DNA of 64,000 nt from Stomoxys calcitrans (taxonomy: Eukaryota > Arthropoda > Insecta > Diptera > Muscidae). Where the stretch lies: the NCBI RefSeq assembly GCF_963082655.1, contig NC_081552.1:194026098-194090097 (forward strand). Reading direction: 5' to 3'. Below, piece by piece: positions 11,841-22,424 of the stretch (position 1 is its first letter; each line of letters opens with the position of its first letter). The translations under genes and the position numbers were made by a program. Under the pieces are notes generated by a model. That model did no database searches. It was not told where the DNA came from and saw only the letters and a program-made list of their open reading frames with translations.

Positions 11841-12055
11841 ATGTCTTTGCTTAATTTGAAGACGTTCGGATGAAAATTTCGACCCGTACTTTGTACACAA
11901 ATTAACATGGACAGGCAAACAGATAGACGAACAGACAGACGAATGGACAAACAGAGAGACAGACGGACATAGCTGAATCGATTCAGCAAGCGATTCTGGA
12001 TGTTACAAACTTTTTTTTTCCGGATGTTACAAACAATTGCACTAAGTTATAATAG
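11841..12055. repeat. GACA-rich stretch
   Basis: About 11905-11970 is dominated by CAGACAGACGAA-like steps, an imperfect (GACA)n tract probably expanded from the GACGGACA motif of a family B tail. The rest is unremarkable. Confidence 0.5.
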
Positions 12056-12730
12056 CCTGTACCACAGTAGCCTTCTCTGAGGATGACAAAATCCGCATCG
12101 TTTGAGTGCCGGGCCATAACAGAGTAAGGGGAAGTGAAAGGACAGACGATTTGGCGGTGAAGGCCAGAGGACTGCCGTCAATAAACTTGGTTAACCCGAA
12201 GCCTTTCGGGTCGATGCAGTCCGAGTTAAGGGAGTGGGCGACGAATGCCCCCATGCAACATTGTGGAACAGCGAAACGGTCGGTAGGACGGGATCCAGAT
12301 CGTGAGAAGACGAGGCTATTTCTAAAAGGAAGCAAGAAGGAGATCAGTATAGCTTTTAGTATCATAACGGCACACATAGGACTGCGAGTTCACTCATGTA
12401 AAATCGGTGCGGCAAGTGATGACATGTGTGGGGCATGCGGGGAAGATGATGAGACGTTGTAACATTTCCTTTGTCATTGCCCGGCTTTTGCATCTAACAG
12501 ATACCGGCACTTGGGTGGAGACCCAATACCAGACATGAACCAACTTAGGGGAGTGGTATTGAAAACAATTAAGGATTTTGTAAGTAGCACCGAATTCCTA
12601 ATTTAAAATTTTCTTTTTAGAGGTTATAGTTTTTAGAGCGCACAACAAACCGATTACTGGCTTAGGTGTATGTCCATAGTGGCATGGGGCGGATTAATAT
12701 CTGCACCCTCTTTTCAATCTAACCACAGTA
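12056..12730 (+). pseudogene. LINE ORF2 C-terminus (RNase H end and zinc knuckle) with 3' tail
   Basis: Plus-strand frame starting PGHNRVRGSERTDDLAVKA is the last motif of a LINE RNase H domain. It continues through KTRLFLKGSKKEISIAFS and HIGLRVHSCKIGAAS to the zinc-knuckle CGACGEDDETL, where a stop interrupts HFLCHCPAFASNRYRHLGG. The 3' UTR follows and ends near TTTTCAATCTAACC at 12725. It is a 5'-truncated dead copy. The same tail occurs twice at 15545-16078. Confidence 0.85.
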
Positions 12731-12859
12731 GTGGTGTAGGTTACTGCTGTCCCATTTTCAGCAGATATTCTGTTGTTTCAGCAAACATTTATGCTGTTCC
12801 TACTGACAAATTTATATGAGTGCAGTGTCCGTAGCCGCTGCATGGCCAATGGGAAAACT

Positions 12860-13180
12860 CCCTTAGCCTCACAGCAATGGTCGCAGCAATTTGTCTCGCC
12901 ACAATGTCCAGAGGCTGTGGTGCACAAACAAGCAATCTTTTAGATCCGGCTGAGTATTGAAAAGAAGGAGAACTTTTGAAGCGCCATCAACCAGACCGCA
13001 ACACCATATAACATTATAGGTCTGCCAATTGCAGTTTATACCCAGTGCATGACACGTGGTCCTGGCTGTCTTGCAGGTGTATAGGTTAAGAGTTGCCTTT
13101 CTTGCCCCTTCCCAAAATGTTGGCTTTGAAGTTCAATTTTCTTTACGAGTCCAACTACAAGAGCATATTTTTCCTGATAT
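12860..13180 (-). pseudogene. LINE RT C-terminal fragment
   Basis: Minus-strand sequence corresponds to the VRPIMLYGVVVWWTALQKS region of the LINE at 58141-60760: ACCAGACCGCAACACCATAT and TTTTGAAGCGCCATCAACC match 58095-58135 closely. It is a short unlinked fragment. Confidence 0.7.
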
Positions 13181-13920
13181 GAACTACCCATCACGAGCCC
13201 TTAGAAGTCTTAATTATTTATCAATTTGCTTTATTAAAATTAATTCATATATTAACTGATAGATAACCAAAGTTCGGTCTGGCCAAACTTAGTAGTCATA
13301 CTAACATTATTTTTAGTCTGTGCGACATCACAAACTACTGTCATTATCTCCAATTAGTATTTAAAAAAAAAACCTTATCACTTAAATGTTTAAGAAAAAA
13401 CCCGGCATACTTCTTATCTTCGACCAGCGGCAGTTGGAAGCGGCGCTTTCGCTTAATGAGAAAGACATGTGTAAAAAAAAGAGCTTATCTGGCTGCGAAA
13501 TCATGTGGGCAAAGGGTAATAAATGTTGTCAGAGACCATCCATTCAAATTATTATCGCAACAGTGAGTTAATCATAAAATTGGGGTAATACAAAATTCAT
13601 TAACAACAGGGCAATAATAAACACCGCAAAGATATGGGAGTGTGTTTGCGAAGGCAAGTGGGTTTGGTGCAACTACATATATTCTATAAGTGACCACGCA
13701 CCCCCACCCTACCTTACCCTACCCTACCCTCTTCTTTAAAAGGGGCCTGCTAAAAAAAGGGGGCTATCGGAAGCACCATAGAAATCGTAAAGATTACACC
13801 ATACATACTTCAACCCCCCATGCACAAAGCAGATAAATAATTGTTAGAAATTCGATAAAAAAAACCAATTTCTTTGGAAAAATGATTATAGTTTTCGGCA
13901 TCAAGAATATTAAGAAAATG
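13181..13920. other. Intronic spacer upstream of the first ACBP gene
   Basis: No gene was recognised. A short imperfect ACCCT run lies at about 13703-13731. A TTCGGTCTGGCCAAAC at 13273 resembles a decayed family A/B hairpin. Confidence 0.5.
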
Positions 13921-13922
13921 CC

Positions 13923-13930
13923 TATAAATA
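13923..13930 (+). promoter_or_regulatory. Likely TATA box of ACBP copy 1
   Basis: TATAAATA lies 80 bp upstream of the ATG at 14003, with an initiator-like site possible about 30 bp downstream. The two other ACBP copies also have TATA boxes. Confidence 0.5.
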
Positions 13931-14002
13931 TCATGAGTATGCCTAAATTTACATTAGTTCCTCTTAAGATTTTTAAGAAGTTAGACACCTAACCCAGTCA
14001 AA

Positions 14003-14331
14003 ATGGATGTAAGTCTTTGGGTTTATAAATCAATAGCTAGCTAGCAATTTGTTTTAATAATTATTCGACTCTTCTATACTTATAGTTTGAAACCGCCGCC
14101 CAAAAAGCCAAATCCTTTACCAAGACTCCTCCAAATGATGTCTTTTTGGAATTCTATGGCCTCTTCAAGCAAGCCACCGTTGGTGACGTGACTGACGCTA
14201 AGCCCGGCGCCATTGATGTTAAAGGATCAGCCAAATGGAATGCCTGGAATTCCAACAAGGGCATGAGCAAAGACGCTGCCAAAGCTGCCTACATTGCCAC
14301 CTATGAAAAGTATGCCCCCCAATATGCATAG
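14003..14331 (+). CDS. Acbp: Acyl-CoA-binding protein, copy 1 (nested in Fhos intron)
   Basis: Two coding exons, 14003-14008 (Met-Asp) and 14086-14331, joined across a 77-bp GT-AG intron, give an 83-aa protein. ACBP is a small cytosolic four-helix protein that carries long-chain acyl-CoA. The body matches the family: FLEFYGLFKQATVGD, then KPGAIDVKGSAKWNAW, then KGMSKDAAKAAYIATYEKYA. By alignment with bovine ACBP the ligand contacts Tyr28, Lys32, Lys54 and Tyr73 are present as Y26, K30, K52 and Y71. Length equals the usual 80-90 aa. The start is supported because ATGGAT/gtaagt is repeated in all three copies. It lies antisense to Fhos inside its largest intron. Confidence 0.96.
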
Positions 14332-14379
14332 GAAGAACTGCATATCCTATTCAGCATTAGACATGTTCAATTATGATTA

Positions 14380-14385
14380 AATAAA
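14380..14385 (+). promoter_or_regulatory. Poly(A) signal of ACBP copy 1
   Basis: AATAAA 49 bp after the stop codon. Confidence 0.75.
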
Positions 14386-14463
14386 ATATAAGTATTATTT
14401 ATTGTCCCAGAAACCAATTTGTGTTCCCTTATTGTGTTAAACCGCGATAAAAACTAACCACCA

Positions 14464-15538
14464 ACAAGTAAAAGCGTGCAAAGTTCGGCCGGGCCGAATC
14501 TTATATACCCTTCACCATGGATCGCATTTGTCGAGTTCTTTTCCCGGCATATCTTCTTAGACAAAAAAAAAGGATAAAAGAAAAGATTCTGCTATTAGAG
14601 CGATATCAAGATATGGTCCGGTTTGGACCACAATTAACCTGGAGACCTGTGTAAAATGTCAGCCAATTCGAATATGAATTGCGCCCTTAGGGGACTCAAA
14701 AAGTAAAATAGAGAGATTGATTTATATGGGAGCTGTATCAGGCTATAGACCGATTCAGACCATAATAAACACGTATGTTGATGTTCAGAGGATCCGTCGT
14801 ACAAAATTTCAGGTAAATCGGACAATAATTGCCACCTCTAGAGGCTCAAGAAGTCAAGATCCCAGATCGGTATATATGGCAGCTATATCAGGTTATGGAC
14901 CGATTTGAACCGATAGAAGCTCAAGAAGTCAAGTCCCTAGATGGACTTATATGACAGCTATATCAGGTTATAGACCATAGTTGGCACAGTTGTTGGATAT
15001 CATAACAAAATTCTTCTTGCATAATTTCATTCAAATCGGATAAGAATTGCGCCCTCTAGAGACTCAAGAAGTCAAGACCCAAGATCGGTTTATATGGCAG
15101 CTATATAAGGTTATGAACCGATTTGAACCATACCTGGCACAGTTGTTGGATGTCCTAACAAAACACGTCGTGCAAAATTTCAGACAAATCGGATAAGTAT
15201 TGCGCCTTCTATAGGCTCAAGAAGTCAAGACCCAAGATCGGTTTATATGGCAGCTATATCAAAATATGGACCGATATGGCCCATTTACAATCCCAACCGA
15301 CCCACACTAATAAGAAGTATTTGTGAAAATTTTCAAGCGGCTAGCTTTACTCCTTTGAAAGTTAGAGTGCTTTCGACAGACGGACAGACAGACGGACGGA
15401 CATGGCTAAATCGACATAAAATGTCACGACAATCAAGAATATATATACTTTATGGGGTCTCAGACGAATATTTCGAGTAGTTACAAACAGAATGACGAAA
15501 TTAGTATACCCCCCTCCTATGGTGGAGGGTATAAAAAG
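14464..15538 (+). mobile_element. Family B element, full length
   Basis: Reference copy of the family. It starts AACAAGTAAAAGCGTG, then TTCGGCCGGGCCGAA, then TATACCCTTCACCATGG, then several tandem units (AGCTATATCAGGTTATGG, TTGGCACAGTTGTTGGA, TTGCGCCCTCTAGAGACTC). It ends with the GACGGACGGACATGGCTAA block, TATATATACTTTATGGGG and CTATGGTGGAGGGTATAA. The CCTCCACCAT and ATGGTGGAGG motifs near the two ends are inverted relative to each other. No coding sequence of its own. It lies 130 bp downstream of ACBP copy 1. Confidence 0.88.
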
Positions 15539-15544
15539 AAAATT

Positions 15545-15756
15545 TTAAGTTAGGAATTCGGTGCTACTTACAAAATCCTTAATTGTTTTCAATACCACTC
15601 CCCTAAGTTGGTTCATGTCTGGTATTGTGTCTCCGCCTAAGTGCCGGTATCTGTTAGACGCCAAAGCCGGGCAATGACAAAGGAAATACTCCAACGTCTC
15701 GTCATCTTCCCCGCATGTCCGCAACATGCTATCACTTCCTGCACCGATTTTACATA
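15545..15756 (-). pseudogene. LINE tail fragment, inverted copy
   Basis: Minus-strand frame holds the zinc-knuckle CGEDDETLEYFLCHCPALA, then RYRHLGGDTIPDMNQLRG and the C-terminus VVLKTIKDFVSS. It is homologous to 12400-12610 and lies head-to-head with the plus-strand copy that begins at about 15757. Confidence 0.85.
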
Positions 15757-16078
15757 AGTGAGCTCGGTACGGCAAGTGATAGCATGTGCAGGGCATGCAA
15801 AGAAGATGGTGAGGCGTTGGAGCATTTCCTTTGTCATTGCCCGGCTTTCGCGTCTAACAGACACCGGCACTTAGGTGAAGACACAATACCAGACATGAAC
15901 CAACTTGGGGGAGTGGTATTGAAAACAATTAAGGATTTTGTACTAACTTGAAATTTCCTATTTTAGAGGTTACTTTAGTATTTAGAGCGCACAAGAAGCC
16001 GATTAGTGGCTTAGGTGTATGTCCATAGTGGCATGGGACGCATAAATATCTGCACCCTCTTTTCAACCTAACCAAATC
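15757..16078 (+). pseudogene. LINE tail fragment with complete 3' UTR
   Basis: Plus-strand frame SELGTASDSMCRACKEDGEA, then LEHFLCHCPAFASNRHRHLG and VVLKTIKDFVLT, followed by the same 3' UTR as the copy at 12056-12730, ending TTTTCAACCTAACC. The 5' truncation falls exactly at the inverted junction. Confidence 0.85.
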
Positions 16079-16234
16079 TAAGGCGCGATAAGTTTGCCTC
16101 GACCTTATCTTAAACACCCAGATAATAAAGTTTGCTGATACCAGTAAACACTGTCTGATGAATTTTAATCACAAATTTTCTACTGATGAAGGAAACCTTC
16201 TCATAAATTTGAAATTTAAAACAATTATTAAAGC

Positions 16235-16252
16235 GGAGAGAGAGAGAGAGAG
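16235..16252. repeat. (GA)9 microsatellite
   Basis: Pure GA run directly abutting a family B-type fragment. Bases 16079-16234 show nothing recognisable. Confidence 0.85.
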
Positions 16253-16685
16253 ACCGGTTTATATGGAAGCTATATCAGGGTATAGACTGATTTAGACCGT
16301 ACTCGGCACAGTTGTTAAAAGTCATAACAGAACATCACATGCAAGAGTTCAGCCAAATTCGACAACAATTTCGGCTTGCAAGGGCTCAAGAAGTCAAATC
16401 GGGAGATCGGTTTATATGGAAGCTATAGTAGATTATAGACCGATTTGGACCGTACTTGACACAAATGATGGAAGTCATAACAGAACACTACGTGCAAAAT
16501 TTCAGCCAAATCGAACAAAAATTGCGGCTTCCAGGGTCTCAACAAGTCAAATCGTGGGATCGGTTTAAATGGGAGCTATATGTAAATCTTAACCGATATG
16601 GCCCATTTGCAATCCACAACGATCACAACGGCTAGCTCTACGCATTCGACCTCTATCGTGATTTCGACAGACGGTCGGTCAGTTT
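16253..16685 (+). mobile_element. Family B-type fragment
   Basis: About two and a half tandem units of the AAATCGGGAGATCGGTTTAT subtype followed by the start of the tail (CGACAGACGGTCGGTCAG). It breaks off where the LINE piece at 16686 begins. Confidence 0.75.
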
Positions 16686-17112
16686 AAAATTCACCTGTTC
16701 TGGGTGCCGGGCCACACACATATCCCTGAGAATTGTAAAGCGGATGAGCTTGCGAGACTAGGAACTATCCTACACATTCTAGGGATACTGGAATTTGTGG
16801 GTATGCCTCTAGCAACATGTAAGCAAAGTTTTCAGGACCAGGCCCGAAGGGCAACGAATGATAGATGGTCACAAAAAAGGGGACTGTGAGCATTCCATAA
16901 CTATGCGGCCTAATCTAGACTTGAAGAGGTCTACAGCTTTGCTGTCATTGGCTAGAACAGATGTCTCAGTCATTGTGTCCGTCATGACAGGGCACTGTCT
17001 AGTCGGAAAACATGCTAACAGACTGAAGGTTGCCAGCAACGACTTTTGCAGAAGCTGTGAGGAAGGAGAAGAGTCTTTAGAACACCTTCTTTGTATGCGT
17101 CCCGCACTAGCA
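16686..17112 (+). pseudogene. LINE RNase H and zinc-knuckle fragment
   Basis: Frame 1 encodes FWVPGHTHIPENCKADELAR, the last RNase H motif, up to KQSFQDQARRATNDRWSQK. The frame then shifts to LLSLARTDVSVIVSVMTGH and FCRSCEEGEESLEHLLC, the CCHC knuckle. Similar to the LINE at 24100-24990 but a different copy. Dead because of the frameshift. Confidence 0.8.
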
Positions 17113-17640
17113 GTCATTCCGTTTGTAACACCTCGAAATATTCGCCAAAGACCCCATAAAGTATATATATTCTTGATGGTCTCGATCTTGCCATGTCCGT
17201 CCCTCTGTCGAAATCACGATAGCGGTCGAACGCATAAAGCTAGCATAAGGGAATTGCAAATGGGCCATATTGGTTCAGATTTGGATATAGTTCTCATATA
17301 AACCGAGCTCTCGATGTGAAATATTTAGGCCCTCACAAGCCGCAATTTTATTCCGATCGGGCTGAAGTTGCATGTAGTGTTTTTTTAGGATTTCCAACAA
17401 CTGTGCCAAGTACGGTTGACATCAGTCTATAATCTGATAATGCTTTATAGCTGTCTACAACCTGATATAAACCGATCTCTCGATTTCACGTCTGGATCCC
17501 CTGGTAGCCACAATTTTTGCAAGTGGTGTTCTGTTACGACTTCCAACAACTTTGCAAAGTACGGTCTAAATCGGTCTTTAACCTGATGTAGCTGCCTTAT
17601 AATCGATCTCTCTATTATCGTTGTTCGGTTCCTAGAAGAT
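17113..17640 (-). mobile_element. Family B-type fragment, inverted
   Basis: Opens with the family B tail read on the minus strand (CATTCCGTTTGTAACACCTC, then TATATATTCTTGATGG and CATGTCCGTCCCTCTGTCG) and about two units. Together with 16253-16685 it brackets the LINE fragment in opposite orientation. Confidence 0.75.
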
Positions 17641-18585
17641 TTAATGTTTGCTTGTTCGTCTGTCCGACTGTCTGTTGAAATGATGCTACAGTCGTTCAAA
17701 ATAGAGATATTTAGCTGAAACTTTGCACAGATTCTCTTTTTTGTCCATAGGCAGGTTAGGTTTGAAAATGGACAATGTTAGACTATATCTTGATATGGCC
17801 CCCATATATAGCGATCTGCCGATTTAAGGTCTTCGGCCCACTAAAGCCACATATATTATCCGATTTGGATGAAATTGGAGACATTGGGTTGCGTTAGTCC
17901 TCTCGACATCCTTGCTCAATACGGTCCAGATTGAAATATAGCTGCCATAAAGACCGATCTCTCGATTTAAGGTCTTTGACACATAAAAGGCACATTTATA
18001 ATTCGATTCCGCTGAAATTTGGGACACTAAGCTATGTTAGACCCCTCGATATCCTTGATTGGTTTAGATTTGGATATAGCTGCCATATAAACCGATCTCT
18101 TGATTTTTGGCCTTGGGCCCATAACAGGCGCATTTAATGTTTGCTTTTGCTGAAATGTCAGACAGTGGGTTGTGTTAGGCTCCTCGACATCCCTGTTCAA
18201 TACGGCCCTGATCACTCCAGATTTGTGTATAGCTGCCATATATACCGATTTAAGAGTGAATTTGTCAACCGAATTTGGGACAATGAGTTGCGTTAGGCCC
18301 CTTAACATTCGTACCGAGTAGAGTTAAGATCGGTCTACATTTCTATATAACTTCCATATTGACCGATCTCTCAATTTAAGGTCTTGGACCCATAATAGGC
18401 GTATTTATTGTCCGATTTCGATTGGTATAGAGAGTTGTGTTAGGCTCCTCGACATCCATGTTCAATACGGCTCAGATCGGTTCAGAATTGGATGTAGCCG
18501 CCATATATGCTGATCTACTGATTTAAGATTTCAGGTTCATAAAAGGTGAATTTATTAACCGATTTCGTTGAAATTTAGCACAATG
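17641..18585 (-). mobile_element. Family A fragment, inverted
   Basis: Starts inside the A-type tail (TTGTTCGTCTGTCCGACTG, then TTTTTGTCCATAGGCAGG) and continues through about five tandem units such as TAGCTGCCATATAAACCG and TAAGGTCTTGGACCCATAA. Truncated before the hairpin end. Confidence 0.75.
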
Positions 18586-19437
18586 TGGTCTTGAAAATGG
18601 CATCGGGAAAATCACGACCCCCATTGCGCGACCGATTAAGTAGATTGCCAATGCCTTGCCGATGGATAAATCCATCGGACCAATCCGGTACGTATCATGG
18701 GCTGCAATGGGATTGTTTGACATTCGAGTCCACTCTTTGTATGTTGGTAATGGCGTGACGAATGTTATTCTTGAGGTGTGCTATGATCCGTGGCCGGATT
18801 TATACCACTCTAATAATGGATGTTTTGCTTGTTGAAGCAGCCGGAAATGTGAAAGTGAGCCTCTTCACTGGAAAAAAACTATCGCGTCTTCAGGCAGATT
18901 GTCAATCAGCATTTCACATGAATTTTTGCGGGCAATAAAAACGCGTTAAGATGATTCATGCACAACAGCCATTTCATAGGGGTGAAATTTAAAGTCCTGA
19001 TGGAGAGTTTGTTGAACTGAGGTGTCGAAAATTCTCATAGCAGCAGCGTGTTTGCGAACCGAACGGCAAGGAGAACGCACAACAGACTGCCTCACTTTTT
19101 CGCTATTTTCCGGAGTTCTGATGGTCCGTTGTCAATTTCTGGGTTTAGCGACACTTTCACACTCCCGAAATGAGTTAACTCATGACAGAATCGAGTTACG
19201 GCCAGGAACGAGTCTGTGAGGAGGAATTACAAAGCGAGCACGGAAGGCACGTTGAGTAGTAACAAGTGAGCGACTGCTAGAAAAGAAGCTCTGGGTGGCG
19301 AAGGCCCGCTGCATCCTAGACCAGAGCATGATGGCAGCTCACTAGAGAGAGAAACATACTTGGGGACTTCACGATCCAGATAGGCCATCTCTCGATGGCC
19401 TATCAATGAGTAAGTTTCTCTGGCGCACCCTGTATAT
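18586..19437 (-). pseudogene. Tc1-like transposon relic
   Basis: On the minus strand this begins ATATACAGGGTGCGCCAGAG, a likely terminal end at TA. It then encodes pieces of a Tc1/IS630-type transposase: RAFATQSFFSSSRSLVTTQR (helix-turn-helix), RTIRTPENSEKVRQSVVRSP, VRKHAAAMRIFDTS and FKFHPYEMAVVHE, then a decayed catalytic region near 18720-18860. Several stops and frameshifts are present, and the distal end is missing. Confidence 0.7.
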
Positions 19438-20225
19438 CAAGTTATTGACGGTCCAAACTTGCCATTGACCGCGTTCTATATCAGATAATAAACTGATTTG
19501 GATCATATTTGGAACGCTTATTAGAAGTCAAAATAAAACATTACGTGCACAATCTCAGCCAAATCGAGAGGTAGTTGAGCCTTCTAGAGGCTTAAGAAGT
19601 CGAATCTGAAGATCGATTAATATGACAGCTATATCCGGTTATGAACCGATTTGAATTATACTAAATACTTTTTCTGGAAGTTATAACAGCACACTACGTG
19701 CAAGCCCCTCTAGGGGCTTAAGAAGTCAAATCGGGCGATGGGTTATGGATCGACTTTGACCATACTTGGCACGGGTATTGAAAGTCATAACAAAACTTTG
19801 CAAGGAAAATTACTGCCAAATTGGGAGGTAATTGCGTTTTGTAGAGGGTCAAGAAGTCAAATCGGGTGATATTTTTATATGGGAGCTATATAAGATTATG
19901 AGCCGATTTAATTCATGCTTGAGACATTTGTAAGAAGTCAAAACAAAACACAAATCGGATAAGAATTGCGTTCTCTAGAGGCTCCAGAATTCAAGTTCCG
20001 CGATCGGTTTATAGGGCAACTACATCAAAACATGGACCGATATGGCTCATTTACAATCCCAACCGACCTACACTAATAGGAAGTATTTGTGCAACATTTC
20101 ACGCGCCATGCTTTAGTCATTCGAAAGTTTTCGTGCTTCCGACAGACAGCCGGACATGGCTACACTTTGGAAGGTCTTCGATCAATATTTCGAGTGTAAC
20201 AAACGGAATGACAAAATTAAGATTA
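19438..20225 (+). mobile_element. Family B-type fragment with tail
   Basis: Diverged tandem units (CTTAAGAAGTCAAATCGGG, ACTTGGCACGGGTATTGAAAG) and a decayed tail (GACAGACAGCCGGACATGGC, then CGAGTGTAACAAACGGAATG). Confidence 0.7.
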
Positions 20226-21345
20226 ATATAAATGGAGTCATAAGGGTTCTTGCGAGTCCCAACTCGATGGTTTATTGACACTTGTGTTGTGTGAGTGTGT
20301 TTCGACACTTGCCCGTCCATTACGCAACCTTTTTAAACTTGCTTACCGTGCGGGAGTATCAGCGTGTTGGAAGGTTGCGAACGTTCAGCCGATATCTGAA
20401 AACGGTAAGGCGAACAACCCAATGAAATATCGGTTATGAAGAGCATGGTTAAACACCGTCTTGTGATGTATTTTAAGTCCAATAGCCTTCTCAGCGACCG
20501 ACAATGTAGGTTCCGCAGAAATCACTCCACGGGCGACCTCAAGGCCTTTCTGTCGGAGCAATGGAGTCACTATATACACCAGTTTGGTGAGGGTAAGATC
20601 GTGGCACTGGATGTATCCAAGCCATTTGATAGAGTCTGGCACGGTGCCCTCCTACCAAAGCTGTAGCATTTGTTGACTTCGGCCGATTAATATCGAGCTT
20701 TCTAGAAAATCGCGCTAATCGAGTTGTTGTAGATGGGTTCCTTCCTGATGAATACAAATTGACCGCAGATGTATCACAGGGTCCTTGTCCTGTCCTTGTC
20801 ATTTATATTCACTCGACCATAGGCCGAGGCGAATTATGAACGATTCTAATTATGGTAAGCAGGCCATTTCTGAGTGGGGTTGAATGAATAGAGTAGGCTT
20901 TAATGCACTCAAGACACAGTGAGGTTTGCTGTCTTACAAACGATTCGCTGCTTCTTTGCAATTGTCAATAACTATCGACGGTATGGATATTGAGCTGTCA
21001 AAAGCTCTTGATGTTCTGGACATAATGGTCACAACATGTATTCGAAGTGTCAAAAGAAGCATCCTAGTGCTTGGGCTTTCTTAAGCGGTGCAAGAACTAC
21101 TTAACTTCATCTGATCTTCTTTATATCTGTACTACCCCGATGGGCCGATGCTCCGAGGACATGCTTGGAACTACTCGACCGTTCCAGAGGAGGGCGATAG
21201 TGTTGATAGGGGACAGTACGGTATCAAACTCCACTTGAACACCGTCGCAATGTGGATTGCGTGGCACTGTTTTATCGTTACATTCATGGTATGTGTTTCA
21301 CTGATGCCAATAAATACTACACCATGTTGTAAGTAGGGTGTAATC
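20226..21345 (+). pseudogene. LINE reverse transcriptase remnant
   Basis: Plus-strand frames contain SNSLLSDRQCRFRRNHSTGD, then KIVALDVSKPFDRVWHGALL, the RT palm block with the first catalytic Asp (LD.SK.FDRVW). Later frames include a piece resembling LGFLKRCKNYLTSSDLLYIC and a QRRAIVLIGDS block. These match the RT and post-RT region of non-LTR retrotransposons, but the frame is broken repeatedly. It ends about 350 bp before ACBP copy 2. Confidence 0.75.
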
Positions 21346-21603
21346 GAAAACAATCATGCGAAAAAGTAGCAGATCTCTCAATTCAATGAAACCAGCGACT
21401 AGCAACCGCTGTAAGAGGGAACACAATGGGCGTTTATTACAAAATGACTTATCGAAGTATTGCAGTATGTATAAATCAAAGCTGCAAACTTAGTAATCAA
21501 TATTATTTACAAGTTGAAGACAATAAATACTGCGATAAGATTTAGTTTTATGAAAAGTTTGGAAAAAGCTGCACAAAGTGTTAACCTACGTCGCAAAGAA
21601 TCC

Positions 21604-21610
21604 TATATAA
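21604..21610 (+). promoter_or_regulatory. Likely TATA box of ACBP copy 2
   Basis: TATATAA, with an initiator-like CCAGTT 34 bp further on (about 21636) and the ATG at 21697. Confidence 0.6.
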
Positions 21611-21696
21611 ATTTTAACCACTGTGCTACTTTTAGCCAGTTGGCATTTTAACTTTGGAGCCATTAAGACTTGGGAGCGAGCAGACAAATTTGAAAA

Positions 21697-22023
21697 ATGG
21701 ATGTAAGTATTGTAATATTTGTTATAATGTATAATTTTTTTATTTTTATTTTATTTGCAATTAAAAACCATTTTTAGTTCAACACAGCCTCAGAAAAAGC
21801 CAAGACTTTCACTAAGAAGCCCAGCAATGATATTTTCTTGGAATTTTATGGTCTTTACAAACAGGCCACCGTTGGTGATTGCAATATTGCGAAGCCCGGT
21901 TTAACCGATTTGACTGCCAAGGCTAAGTATGATGCTTGGATGAAACACAAAGGCATGTCGCCAGATGAGGCCAAAAAAGCCTATGTGGCTACATATCAGA
22001 AATATGCTCCTACATATGCCTAA
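21697..22023 (+). CDS. Acbp: Acyl-CoA-binding protein, copy 2 (nested in Fhos intron)
   Basis: Exons 21697-21702 and 21778-22023, joined across a 75-bp GT-AG intron, encode 83 aa. The core motifs are FLEFYGLYKQATVGDCN, KAKYDAWMKHKGMSPDEAKK and AYVATYQKYAPTYA. The acyl-CoA contacts Y26, K30, K52 and Y71 are kept. This copy is the most diverged of the three: it has Lys-Tyr where the other two and the family usually have Lys-Trp (position 53), and AWMKHKG instead of AWNSxKG. It may therefore differ in ligand preference or expression. The reading frame is intact, and it has its own TATA box and poly(A) signal. Confidence 0.96.
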
Positions 22024-22055
22024 CTAAGCACATCTTTAACTTAGAAGAAAACTTT

Positions 22056-22061
22056 AATAAA
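22056..22061 (+). promoter_or_regulatory. Poly(A) signal of ACBP copy 2
   Basis: AATAAA 33 bp after the stop codon. Confidence 0.75.
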
Positions 22062-22424
22062 AAAAGGAAAATAATGGAAACTTGTTGTGGATTCATTAGA
22101 TTTATTGCTTTCAGTCTCTGGATGGGATTTCTAAAGGCTATGTTCTTTACAACGAAGGACTTCAAAAATTCGCAACTTTGAGCTGAAGTAAAACTTTTGA
22201 TAAAGTATCCTAAAAATTGTATTTTGACAAAACTTCCCTACTGGATGAAATTTTGGCAAAATTTTTCATGGTAATGAAATTTTGACAAAAATTGTTACAG
22301 ACTGGTGGGGTTAAATATTTTTTGACAATTGAATTTTTAAGAATTATTTTTATTTTAGTTGATAAGATTACATAGCACAGAATTAGAATAAAGCAAAATT
22401 TGGAAAACTTAATTTGCTTCAAAA
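22062..22424. other. Intron spacer, nothing recognised
   Basis: AT-rich. Contains a loosely repeated AAATTTTGGCAAAATTTT / AAATTTTGACAAAAATTG phrase at about 22249-22290. Confidence 0.5.

Noticed and set aside
13703..13731. ACCCT repeats as a telomere-like tract
   Set aside because: Too short and imperfect, and deep within a gene intron. Flies of this group also lack simple TTAGG telomeres.
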